From: Novispirillum itersonii subsp. itersonii ATCC 12639
GTDB lineage: Bacteria; Pseudomonadota; Alphaproteobacteria; Rhodospirillales; Rhodospirillaceae
DNA: 64,000 nucleotides
Assembly (NCBI RefSeq): GCF_000381985.1
Contig: NZ_KB907345.1
Span: 87,799-151,798 of the forward strand
Reading direction: 5' to 3'
In this document: positions 9,071 through 17,859 of the stretch, in pieces
How positions within the stretch are numbered: the stretch's first letter is position 1
How the letters are laid out: each line of letters begins with the position of its first letter
The notes under the pieces: model-generated
Seen by the model: only the letters and a program-made list of their open reading frames with translations
What the model was told of the DNA's origin: nothing
Databases searched by the model: none
Translations under genes and position numbers: made by a program

Positions 9071-11515
9071 CTACGACGTTTGTAGGAATAAAGACGACAG
9101 ATACTGTACAACATGATCGTGGCAGTTGCCGATGTTCTCGTTAAGGATACCGTGGCGGGTGGACGGAATCATTTCCAGGCGGCGGCGGTGGCTGGCCAGG
9201 CGGCGCATCAGGGTCACGGCCCCGGCGGGGTCAACCACCGGGTCGCGGTCCCCCTGTAAAATCAGCGCCGGGCAGCGCACCAGGGGCAGGCGGCGGCGCA
9301 GCTCTGACATCAGGTCGCTGACTTCATGCAGCCCGCGCAGAGGGACATGGCGGTAATTGATCTCGGGGTGTTCGCTGTCGTTTTCACGGAACGGCGCGGT
9401 GCCTTCCCACGCCGGGACCCATTCCGCCAGACGGCTCAGGCCATGCATCAGCGGGGCAAAAATCAGCGCTTTGTTGCGGTAGGTGACGGGGACGCTGGCG
9501 GCGACCACGCCGGTCAGGCCCGGCGGTGCCTCGGCGGCATAGGCAAGGCCAAGCGCCCCGCCGGTGCCAAACCCCACCACCGCCCGTTGCGGGCAGTGGG
9601 CGGCCAGAATGTCGTCGGCCCGCCGGACGGCATCCAGCCATTCCGGCCAGCCGCGTTCCCGCAGATCCCACGGGCTGGTGCCGTGGCCGGGCAGGCGGAC
9701 CCCGATCACCGTGTATCCCTGTGCCTTCAGCCGCTCTGCCAGTCCCTGCAGTTCAGCGGGGGAGGCAAGGAACCCATGCACCAGTACCACGCCGCAGCCG
9801 TTCGGCGCTTCCGGCATCAGCAGAAACGGTGCCCCGCTGCGGGTGGCGGTTTCCCGGCTGTTGACCGCTGCGTGGCCGGGGCCGGAAAAAGCCTGCTTCG
9901 CCCGCTGCCATGCCCGCGTCTCGTCATCAAACCGCAGGTCGGCCAGCCGCCGGGGCGGCAGGGTGGTCAGGTCCTGCCGGGCCGCCGCGACGTGGACCAG
10001 CACTTCCGGGATCGGGGTGATTTCGTTGGCGGCGACCAGCAGCGGATTTTCCAGCCGGACCCGGTCAAAGTCATGATCATCGCGCAGTTTGGGGCGGAAG
10101 GTCAGATGGGTGCCGTCGTCGTCCAGCAGTCCGGCCCCGACGGCGGTGGACAGCACGCGGTTAAAGTCTTCGTTGGTGCCGCGCAGCAGACCGCGGTACC
10201 GGTCCGGCTCTGCCAGTGTGCGGTGCAGGTGCACGGCGGAGGCGGTCTGCAACCCCTTCAGGGCCAGATAGACCTGTCGCCCCAGATCGGTACGGCTGAC
10301 TCCGGTTTCCCCGTCTTCAATGCGGTCGAGAATCGCCTGTGCGGCCAGATGACCGATGTTGACCGTCACCTGCCGGTAAATGCCATAGGTGCAGGCGTCG
10401 CGCACCGCGTCACTGGCATCATCCAGCCGCCGGGCCAGCAGCCGGTCAAACCACGCCGAGGCCTTGCGGTTAAAGTCAAACAGATCGTGCAGGCTGGCGG
10501 TGTCCTCAAAGGCGCGGCGCAGCAGCAGCCGTTCCCACCAGTTCCAGTCCGCTGCGACCGGCAACGGTGCGCCAAGGCGGATATCCATATCGGTATCTCG
10601 GAACAGGATATTGCTTTCCACCAGCAGCTCTTCCGAAAACTGCTGCGGCAACGTGTCGGTAAAGCGCTCGACCAGCCGGGGCAGGGGGTGATCGTCGATC
10701 CGCAGGGGATAGAAGGTGATATTGCCGGGCACCACCAGCGTCGGGGTGCGGGCTTCCGCCAGCAGGGCGTCGGCTGAGGAAAAGCCAAGCGCCGTCCGCC
10801 AGCGCTCCAGCCGCTGGGTATCACCGTCGGCGGCCAGTTCGCGCAGGCGTTCCTTGAACACATCAAGCATCAGCGCCAGAACGGCGGCCCCGCGATGGTG
10901 TTTCCGCCGTTCCTTCGCGGTGCGGGAATAAACCCTGAAGTCGCCGCCGTCATCGACCACCCGGCGGTCTTTGACCATGCCGCCTTCGGGAAAAATCACC
11001 ACTTTGCGCCCGCGCAGGATCTCGGCGGCCAGAAACGGCAGCAGGCCGGGCAGGCTGTTCGGCACCGCCCCGACCCCGCGCAGAAACGCCCCGAACGAAG
11101 ACCCCGGCGGCCCGAACAGGGCCGTGTCGGCAATGGTACGGCAGAACGCCCCGGTCCGGCTGTGGATCAGGTAAGGGGGGATGATGGTTTCGAAGCGGGC
11201 GAAATGGTTGAACAGAAAAATGTGACCACGGCCGAGAACGCCGGTGCCATCGTCCTGTTCCGGGTCGTGCAGGGCAACCTGTAGCCCGAGATAGCCTTCA
11301 ATAGCCCGGAAGGCGCGGACACACCAGTCAAGGGCGCGGGGATTAAGCGCCAGCGGATCATCGGCGGCGGTGTCGGCGGGGCCGGGCGGCGGGCCCGGCG
11401 GAAGCGGGGAGTGCGGCACGATCGGTCTTCCGGCGGTCTGGTGACGTGGGAGGGGGGGGGAAGGGATGGCGGGACCCGGATTGGACGCTGCGGACCCGGC
11501 ATGATATACCGTCAT
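9071..11515 (-). CDS. fused acyltransferase (PlsC/PlsB-like) and alpha/beta hydrolase
   Basis: The 814-residue protein joins a glycerol-phosphate acyltransferase-like domain (about residues 50-330, with FNHFARFE and IFPEGGMVKDRR), a linker region, and an alpha/beta hydrolase domain (about 578-814, with oxyanion VVLVHGFLASP, an elbow, GDRDPVVD and STRHGI). Two catalytic positions deviate: the acyltransferase HX4D box reads HX4E, and the hydrolase elbow reads GFGTGG where family members have GFSTGG, so the nucleophile is Gly650. Aspartate and histidine remain. It probably acts on membrane or storage lipids, but activity is uncertain. It starts 101 bases from the divergent lipoprotein gene. Confidence 0.82.
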   Translation of the reverse strand: MTVYHAGSAASNPGPAIPSPPLPRHQTAGRPIVPHSPLPPGPPPGPADTAADDPLALNPRALDWCVRAFRAIEGYLGLQVALHDPEQDDGTGVLGRGHIFLFNHFARFETIIPPYLIHSRTGAFCRTIADTALFGPPGSSFGAFLRGVGAVPNSLPGLLPFLAAEILRGRKVVIFPEGGMVKDRRVVDDGGDFRVYSRTAKERRKHHRGAAVLALMLDVFKERLRELAADGDTQRLERWRTALGFSSADALLAEARTPTLVVPGNITFYPLRIDDHPLPRLVERFTDTLPQQFSEELLVESNILFRDTDMDIRLGAPLPVAADWNWWERLLLRRAFEDTASLHDLFDFNRKASAWFDRLLARRLDDASDAVRDACTYGIYRQVTVNIGHLAAQAILDRIEDGETGVSRTDLGRQVYLALKGLQTASAVHLHRTLAEPDRYRGLLRGTNEDFNRVLSTAVGAGLLDDDGTHLTFRPKLRDDHDFDRVRLENPLLVAANEITPIPEVLVHVAAARQDLTTLPPRRLADLRFDDETRAWQRAKQAFSGPGHAAVNSRETATRSGAPFLLMPEAPNGCGVVLVHGFLASPAELQGLAERLKAQGYTVIGVRLPGHGTSPWDLRERGWPEWLDAVRRADDILAAHCPQRAVVGFGTGGALGLAYAAEAPPGLTGVVAASVPVTYRNKALIFAPLMHGLSRLAEWVPAWEGTAPFRENDSEHPEINYRHVPLRGLHEVSDLMSELRRRLPLVRCPALILQGDRDPVVDPAGAVTLMRRLASHRRRLEMIPSTRHGILNENIGNCHDHVVQYLSSLFLQTS

Positions 11516-11616
11516 GCTACACCCCCTTGCACCCGGGCAAAAGCGGAAGCATGCCGCATCTTCTGCCCCGGACCCTTAAACTGCCGGGGTGGTCTGAAAC
11601 TGAAGGTACAGAGGCA

Positions 11617-12204
11617 ATGCGTATTTCCGGACTGTGTCTGACGCTGGCGGCGGCCCTGTCGCTGTCGGCCTGTGGGGCAACCCGTTACACCCATGTCATT
11701 CCGGTGTCGCCGACGCAGGAAGCGCCGTCGGCCTATCGCTATGTCGCCAGTATCGGCGGGCCGATGCTGATGGAGGTTTATGCCCCGCCGCCGTCGGCCT
11801 CTGCCGCTGACATCGCTGCCGCCTTTCCGCCGCCCGCTGAGTACAGCCCGGTGACCTACACCACGGCCCTGCCCGCCGGAGCGCGGAAAGAACTGGCCGA
11901 TTACCGTGTGGTTCTGGTGTTTTCCGCCCCGGTTGCCTTTGACGGCGATGATGCCTGCGCGTTGACCGCCGGGGTGCCGGGGGCCGTGGCAAAAGCACCG
12001 GAAAAAGGCAGTGCCGATCTGTTGGCCGCCTTCTGCCGTGGTGACCGCAATCTGCGGCAGGTGCGGGTTGCGGGTGACAGCCTGTCCTTCCCCGGTGGGG
12101 CGGGGGCCGAACCGGCGCAGGCGGTGCTGTCGCAGGTTTCGCGGTATCTGGTGCCGCGCTGTAGCGGTGATGCCCCGCGTACGAGCTTTATGGGCGGTTG
12201 CTGA
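11617..12204 (+). CDS. putative lipoprotein
   Basis: The ATG at 11617 gives a 195-residue protein opening with a lipoprotein signal: a basic tip, a hydrophobic run and lipobox LSAC with Cys19. The in-frame extension upstream has no signal-peptide character and overlaps the divergent gene's promoter. The mature part has no domain I recognise. It is probably anchored to the periplasmic side of a membrane. Confidence 0.75.
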   Translation: MRISGLCLTLAAALSLSACGATRYTHVIPVSPTQEAPSAYRYVASIGGPMLMEVYAPPPSASAADIAAAFPPPAEYSPVTYTTALPAGARKELADYRVVLVFSAPVAFDGDDACALTAGVPGAVAKAPEKGSADLLAAFCRGDRNLRQVRVAGDSLSFPGGAGAEPAQAVLSQVSRYLVPRCSGDAPRTSFMGGC

Positions 12205-12317
12205 AAGGGCTGATCCGCCCGTCTGACCTGCCACGCATGGCGGTGGATTTCTGGGATACCACTTTACCCCTTTTGTTGCTATGGTCTTATAAAATTTGTC
12301 TGGCCTTGGGGGACCAC

Positions 12318-12365
12318 TGACACCGGGTTGCCGCTGACACCGGGTTCCCGACACGGGGTTCAAAA
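12318..12365. repeat. short imperfect direct repeats upstream of the c-heme GGDEF-EAL gene
   Basis: CTGACACCGGGTTGCCG and CTGACACCGGGTTCCCG are consecutive, followed by a partial ACACGGGGTTC. They lie in the roughly 265-base gap between the lipoprotein gene and 12470. The function is unknown. Confidence 0.5.
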
Positions 12366-12469
12366 TCCGGTGTCCGGTCTTCAGGCCGAGACAGGCACTG
12401 TCGTTGCGGCGTCTGGCGCCGTGATGCTTGGGGGGTCCCCGGGGGATTCGGGGCAAGGGGAAGGTAGGG

Positions 12470-14527
12470 ATGGTTTTACGGATAATGCACTCTTTCCGGG
12501 TGCTGACGATCGGCCAGTTCATGCTGGTCGTCTCCGGTCTGGCAATGGCGCTGGCCATTTCAACGGTGCTGCTGCTGTCAGGCATCATCGAACGCAAGGC
12601 GGTCGAGGATCTGGCCCGCGAGGATGCCCGCCAGACCTCGGAGCTGATCTTCCAGTCTCTCTACTCCGCCATGCGGAAAGGCTGGGATAAGGCTGAGATC
12701 GCCGAAATCATCCAGCGCCTGAACGAGACCCGCCCCGATGCCACCATCCGGGTGTTCCGGGGCGCGCCGGTGATCCGTCAGTACGGTGAGATCCCCGGCG
12801 AGGCAACGGCCCGGATGCAGGATCCGATGCTGCGGGCGGCGCTGTCTTCCGGCGAGGAGCAGATGCAGACCGAGCGGGATTCCCTGCGCTATCTCTATCC
12901 GCTGCGGGTCAAGGCGGAATGTCAGCAGTGCCATGATGCACAGGTGGGGGATATCAACGGGGCGGTGGATATCACCTTTCCCGTCACCAATCTCAAGGTC
13001 TCGCTGGGGTTTGTCATCCAGTCGGTGATCGTTTATTTCATGGTCGTGATCGGGGCGATGTGTATCGCCCTGTATTTCAAGCTGCGGTACTTCGTTGCTT
13101 TCCCGATTGCCGAGTTCGTTAAGATCATTGACGAGATCATCCGCAACACCGACCTGTCCCGCCGGGTCGATGCGCAGGGCAGTCACCTGCGGGAAGTGCG
13201 CAAGCTGTCGGAACATTTCAACCGACTGCTGTCGACGTTGCAGGATTATCAGGACCGGCTTCAGACTTATTCCGAGCGGGACCCGCTGACCGGTCTGTAT
13301 AACCGCCGCAAGTTCGATGAGTTCCTGAATCTTGAGGTCGAGCGCAGCCGCCGGCACAACCGCCATTTTTCCCTGCTGCTGCTGGATGTCGATAACTTTA
13401 AGACCATCAACGACAGTTACGGTCACCCGGTCGGGGATCTGGCGCTGAAGGAACTGGCGGCCGTGCTGAACCGCCGTCTGCGCCGGACCGACCTGATCGC
13501 CCGGCTGGGCGGTGATGAGTTTGCGGTGCTGCTGTCCGACACCCCGGCTGAGGCGGCGCGGGTGCTGGCCGAAAGCCTGCGGGAAGACCTGACCCGCAGC
13601 ACGATCCACCTGCCGGTCGGCAATACCCGCCTGCATGCCAGCATGGGGGTGGTCTCCTTCCCCGAAAACGGGCAGGACGTGGAGCGTCTGACCATTGCCA
13701 TGGATGTGGCAATGTACAAGGCCAAGCGGCTGGGTAAAAACCGTGTCGCCACGCTGGACGCCACCGAAGAGGATCTGGTGCAGGATGCGTTCCGGCAGGG
13801 CCGCAAGGTGCAGCGGGCGCTGGATGAAGACCGCGTTCTGCCCTACTTCCAGCCGATCTGCTGCATGAAGGGGCGCCAGCCGTTTGGCTATGAAGTGCTG
13901 GCCCGCATCCGCGAAGGCGATGTTATTCTGTCTGCCGGGCAGTTTATCGAGACGGCGGAAGAACTTGGGCTGGCACAGGAAATCGATAAGGCGGTGTTCC
14001 TGAAAGCTTTGGAAAAAGCGGCGATGTTCCCGCCAGAAACCCGTCTGTTCTTCAATCTGTCCGCCCGCACCATCGGCGATACCCGCTGGATGCTGGGTCT
14101 GCCCGCCCTGATCCGGGCGCAAGGGCTCAGTCCGGCCCAGATCGTGCTGGAAATTACCGAGCGCGAGGCGCTGCCGCAGTTTGATACGGTGATCCAGTTG
14201 ATGGAAGGGCTGCGGTCGGAAGGGATCGCCTTCGCGCTGGATGATTTCGGCTCGGGCTTCTCATCCTTCCTGTATCTGAAGTATCTGACGGTCGATTATG
14301 TGAAGATTGAGGGGTCTTTCGTCCGGCATCTGGCAACCGACCCGCGCGACCGGATCATGGTTGAACATATCCACGCCATGGCGCGGGAATTTGGCCTGAA
14401 GACGGTGGCTGAATTTGTCGAGGATGAAGCCAGCGCCGAGATCATCCGTGAGATCGGTGTTGATTTCGGGCAGGGCTATCATCTCGGTCATCCGGTGCCG
14501 GAGGTTACGCCTGCACACACGGCCTGA
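12470..14527 (+). CDS. c-type-heme sensor GGDEF-EAL c-di-GMP enzyme
   Basis: The ATG at 12470 follows AAGGGGAAGGTAGGG. Layout of the 685 residues: TM helix about 18-40, a periplasmic segment with CQQCH (Cys151, Cys154, His155), a second TM helix about 180-202, a HAMP-like linker, GGDEF with intact RLGGDEF and RxxD (RRTD), then an EAL domain with EVL for EAL but retained LFFNLSA, EITERE, LDDFGSG, YVKIEG and FGQGYHLG. CxxCH in a Tll0287/DUF3365-like periplasmic domain implies covalent c-heme sensing of redox state or a gas ligand. Both synthesis and hydrolysis of c-di-GMP look possible. Confidence 0.9.
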   Translation: MVLRIMHSFRVLTIGQFMLVVSGLAMALAISTVLLLSGIIERKAVEDLAREDARQTSELIFQSLYSAMRKGWDKAEIAEIIQRLNETRPDATIRVFRGAPVIRQYGEIPGEATARMQDPMLRAALSSGEEQMQTERDSLRYLYPLRVKAECQQCHDAQVGDINGAVDITFPVTNLKVSLGFVIQSVIVYFMVVIGAMCIALYFKLRYFVAFPIAEFVKIIDEIIRNTDLSRRVDAQGSHLREVRKLSEHFNRLLSTLQDYQDRLQTYSERDPLTGLYNRRKFDEFLNLEVERSRRHNRHFSLLLLDVDNFKTINDSYGHPVGDLALKELAAVLNRRLRRTDLIARLGGDEFAVLLSDTPAEAARVLAESLREDLTRSTIHLPVGNTRLHASMGVVSFPENGQDVERLTIAMDVAMYKAKRLGKNRVATLDATEEDLVQDAFRQGRKVQRALDEDRVLPYFQPICCMKGRQPFGYEVLARIREGDVILSAGQFIETAEELGLAQEIDKAVFLKALEKAAMFPPETRLFFNLSARTIGDTRWMLGLPALIRAQGLSPAQIVLEITEREALPQFDTVIQLMEGLRSEGIAFALDDFGSGFSSFLYLKYLTVDYVKIEGSFVRHLATDPRDRIMVEHIHAMAREFGLKTVAEFVEDEASAEIIREIGVDFGQGYHLGHPVPEVTPAHTA

Positions 14528-14581
14528 GCCGGGGGATATGGCTGCTGTTTCCCCCGGTTTTGCAACCGGACCTCTTTTTTC

Positions 14582-14611
14582 TCCCCCGGAGCGGCGGCTC
14601 CGGGGGATTTT
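14582..14611 (+). terminator. Rho-independent terminator
   Basis: TCCCCCGGAGC pairs perfectly with GCTCCGGGGGA around a 4-base loop, then TTTT. It ends the GGDEF-EAL transcript. Confidence 0.85.
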
Positions 14612-14618
14612 CATTACC

Positions 14619-14983
14619 CGGCTGGGATGGGCCCGGCTGGGATGGGCCGGACAGGGGGGGGGGCTGACTGGCGCGGTGTGGAGTCGGGGCGGGATCTACC
14701 ATAATTAGAATTTATGAATGGCTCTGATGGCATATCATCGGCCACATCATTCGAAAGACGTAAGAATTTAAATTGGATTCTTTCTAGTTTAAGGGCGCAA
14801 GGGCAGGCGCGGGGCGCAGAAGTATGAATTATGCTCTCATCTTGCACTGCAAAATGAGAATTATATTGCGTGAGCTTGCTCTATTGGGGAATTCTAAACC
14901 AAGCGCCGATTATATGTCGTGCGAGATACGTCTGGTGAGAAGACGCGAGGGGGTACGCCTTTTTCTCAGACCGGCAAGGAGGG
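14619..14983. other. intergenic leader of the chemoreceptor gene, AT-rich
   Basis: After two copies of a 15-base CGGCTGGGATGGGCC repeat (14619-14650), about 280 bases are distinctly AT-rich for this chromosome. No convincing ORF is seen. The interval probably carries the promoter of the downstream chemoreceptor; I could not fix a sigma-70 or sigma-54 site. Confidence 0.5.
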
Positions 14984-17071
14984 ATGGCCTTGAAAGGCAT
15001 GTTGAAAGCGGTTCGTACCAACGCAGGGAATAACGGGGTCGGATCAGGTGTTGGGGGGGGCTTTCTCGGCTCTCTCCGGATTAAGTACAAGATCTTCCTC
15101 GGCTTCGTGACACTGCTGCTGCTGGTGGCAATGCTGGCTGCCATCGCGGTGTCATCGTCCCGCACCACCCGCACGGCGGTAATGACCTATGAGACGGCCG
15201 CCACCGAGGCCGCTGCGGTGCAGAAGCTGAAAAATGACTTTCTGGCCATGCGTCTGAGCATCCGCGACTTTGTGGTCAGTGGCCGCGATGCCGACGCCGC
15301 CGATGCCCGTAAGCGCTTCATCGAAATCAACGATGCGGTTGATGCCCTGAAGGGGCACGCCGCGCCGGAGAAGGTGAAGGCACTGGAAGAGATCCAGACC
15401 GATCTGCAGACCTATATGCGCTATTTCGGCGATGTGGTCCGTCACCAGACCCAGTTGCAGGCCACCACCACCCTGACCTTTGATCCTGCCGGACAGAACA
15501 TGGTGGAAAACCTGAGCGTCCTGCAGACGGAACTGGAGACCGCCAATCAGTACGAGGCGATTTCTTACGTCCGTGCCGCTACCGACAAGGCGTTGCAGTC
15601 GCGTCTGTACGGCACCATGTACCTTGGCCGCTTCAAGCGGGAGCTGGCGGACCGGACCAATACCCTGCTGAAGGATATGGAAACGCCGATGGATCTGATC
15701 GGCTATGCCATCCCGAAAGACTCCTCATCCCGGGTGTTTTACGAGGATGCCAAATCCCATTACAACGAATTCCGCGAGGCGTTCACCGAAGCCTCCACCC
15801 GGCTGGTCACCCTGCGGACTCTGCTGGATGGCCCGATGAAGATCCTGTCAGACAAGCTCGACACCCTGTTTGACGATATCGTTCAGGAATCCGTGGCGGA
15901 GCAGGATGGCATTCAGGAATCCATGGGCAAGACCATGACCGCCACCGAAACCACCCTGATCGCTGCGGCCCTCGTCGGGCTGGGGCTGGGTGTGGTGCTG
16001 GCGGTGGTGCTGGGCAACGGCCTGTCGCGCCCGATCGGCCGGATGACCACGGCCATGCAGGAACTGGCACGCGGTAATCTGTCGGTCGCCATCCCGGCCA
16101 TGGGGCGGCGCGATGAAATCGGTGAGATGGCCGGGGCGATGGCCGTGTTTAAGGAAAACGCCCTGCGGGCGCGGGAGCTGGAGGAAGAACAGCAGAAAGC
16201 CGCGATCCGCACCGAAGAAGAGCGCCGCGAGCTGATGCAGACGATGGCGAATGACTTCCAGGACAGTGTCGGTCACATCATTGATGCGGTCAGTGCTTCG
16301 GCAACCCAGCTGAAGGAAACCGCGCAGATGATGAGCGGCAGCGCCACCGATGCGGCTGACCGGGCCTCGGCGGTTGCCAACGCGTCGGAAGAAGCCACCA
16401 CCAATGTGCAGACGGTGGCGGCAGCGGCGGAAGAACTGGGGGGCTCAATCTCTGAGATTGCCCGTCAGGTCACCCATTCCTCGCAGATTCCCCATCAGGC
16501 GGTGCAGCAGGCGCAGCGCACCGACGAAATGGTGCAGGGTCTTGCCACCTCTGCCCAGAAGATCGGTGAAGTGGTGGCGATGATCACCGACATTGCCAAT
16601 CAGACCAACCTGCTGGCCCTGAACGCCACGATTGAGGCTGCCCGGGCCGGGGACGCCGGTAAGGGCTTTGCCGTGGTTGCCAATGAGGTGAAGAGTCTGG
16701 CGACCCAGACCGGCCGCGCGACGGAGGAGATTTCTTCGCAGATCGGCGGTATCCAGACTGCCACCGGCGAAGCGGTGTCCGCCATTCAGGCGATCAGCGG
16801 CATCATTGCCCAGATTGATGAAATCAGCAGCGCGATTGCCAGTGCGGTGGAAGAGCAGGGCGCGGCAACGCGTGAAATTACCAACAATGTCCACCGGGCT
16901 GCCGATGGAACGCAGGGCGTGGCTGAGCATATTCAGGGCGTTACCCGGGCTGCCCAGCAGACCGGCGATGCCTCTGCCTCGGTGCTGACGGCTGCGGGAG
17001 AACTGTCCAGTCAGGCGGAAATGCTGTCGGAAAAGATGAGCAGCTTCCTTGCCCAGATCCGGGCCGGTTAA
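14984..17071 (+). CDS. methyl-accepting chemotaxis protein
   Basis: The 695-residue protein starts just after GGCAAGGAGGG. It has TM1 (about residues 30-52), a roughly 270-residue periplasmic all-helical sensor, TM2 (about 323-346), a HAMP domain ([15 protein letters not shown] onward) and a long signalling coiled coil whose hairpin tip contains [18 protein letters not shown]. The C-terminus lacks a CheR-tethering pentapeptide. No che genes are adjacent, so it feeds a remote CheA/CheW array; the ligand is unknown. Confidence 0.95.
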   Translation: MALKGMLKAVRTNAGNNGVGSGVGGGFLGSLRIKYKIFLGFVTLLLLVAMLAAIAVSSSRTTRTAVMTYETAATEAAAVQKLKNDFLAMRLSIRDFVVSGRDADAADARKRFIEINDAVDALKGHAAPEKVKALEEIQTDLQTYMRYFGDVVRHQTQLQATTTLTFDPAGQNMVENLSVLQTELETANQYEAISYVRAATDKALQSRLYGTMYLGRFKRELADRTNTLLKDMETPMDLIGYAIPKDSSSRVFYEDAKSHYNEFREAFTEASTRLVTLRTLLDGPMKILSDKLDTLFDDIVQESVAEQDGIQESMGKTMTATETTLIAAALVGLGLGVVLAVVLGNGLSRPIGRMTTAMQELARGNLSVAIPAMGRRDEIGEMAGAMAVFKENALRARELEEEQQKAAIRTEEERRELMQTMANDFQDSVGHIIDAVSASATQLKETAQMMSGSATDAADRASAVANASEEATTNVQTVAAAAEELGGSISEIARQVTHSSQIPHQAVQQAQRTDEMVQGLATSAQKIGEVVAMITDIANQTNLLALNATIEAARAGDAGKGFAVVANEVKSLATQTGRATEEISSQIGGIQTATGEAVSAIQAISGIIAQIDEISSAIASAVEEQGAATREITNNVHRAADGTQGVAEHIQGVTRAAQQTGDASASVLTAAGELSSQAEMLSEKMSSFLAQIRAG

Positions 17072-17115
17072 TCCCGCTCGACCACTGTTTCATACGATAT
17101 TGCGGTACAAGACAG

Positions 17116-17147
17116 AACACCCGCCGGGGCATTCCGGCGGGTGTTTT
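17116..17147 (+). terminator. Rho-independent terminator
   Basis: AACACCCGCCGG and CCGGCGGGTGTT form a 12-bp stem with a 6-base loop and a following T run, 45 bases after the chemoreceptor stop. Confidence 0.9.
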
Positions 17148-17184
17148 CTCATATCAGCTCCGTTGCGATCCGCGAGGGGGGGGC

Positions 17185-17859
17185 TCATCCCGGTGTCAGG
17201 GCGTAGCCGACACCGCGCACGGTGATGATCGGGGCCTCTTCGGTGTCGCTGCGCATTTTACGGCGCAGGCGGGCAATCAGGGTGTCAACGGTGTGGCTGC
17301 TGACGCTGCGCGGGTCGCGGTTGCTGATCACATCCAGCAGAAAATCCCGGCTGACCGCCTGAGGGCGCTGGGCGGCCATAGCGGCAAGGATGTTGAATTC
17401 CCCGGAGGTCAGTTCCAGCATCTGGCCATTGGGGCGGAACAGTTCCCGCCGGACGGTGTCGAGGATCCACCCATCGAAGGTTACCACGGTGTCGGCGGTG
17501 GCGGTCCGGCGCAGCACGCTGTTGATGCGGGCCAGCAGAGCGCGCAGGTTGACCGGCTTGGTCACATAATCGTCCCCCCCGGCATCCAGTCCGGCGATGA
17601 CATCGTCGTCGGCACTGCGGCTGGTCAGGAAGATCAGGCGGCAGGTGTCGGCCAGCCGCAGCGAGCGGGCCAGTTCGATGCCGTCCGCATCGGGCAGGTT
17701 GACATCCAGCACGATCAGCGCCGGGGCCTGCCGCAGCAGGGCATCGCGCATTTCTGCGGCGGAACGGGCGCGCAGGCAGGTAAATCCCTGATTTTCCAGA
17801 TATCCGGCGACAAGCTCCAGACTTTCGGGGGAATCTTCGACAACAAGGATGGTGGTCAC
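17185..17859 (-). CDS. OmpR-family response regulator
   Basis: The 224-residue protein has a receiver domain with acidic pocket VVEDSPES, phospho-acceptor in IVLDVNLPDADG (about Asp52), LTSRS and TKPVN, followed by an OmpR winged helix ending RLRRKM and ITVRGVGYAL. Its ATG overlaps the kinase stop codon by 4 bases, so the two are translationally coupled and surely partners. The kinase-regulator architecture resembles TorS/TorR-like phosphorelays, but the signal and targets are unknown. Confidence 0.93.
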   Translation of the reverse strand: MTTILVVEDSPESLELVAGYLENQGFTCLRARSAAEMRDALLRQAPALIVLDVNLPDADGIELARSLRLADTCRLIFLTSRSADDDVIAGLDAGGDDYVTKPVNLRALLARINSVLRRTATADTVVTFDGWILDTVRRELFRPNGQMLELTSGEFNILAAMAAQRPQAVSRDFLLDVISNRDPRSVSSHTVDTLIARLRRKMRSDTEEAPIITVRGVGYALTPG

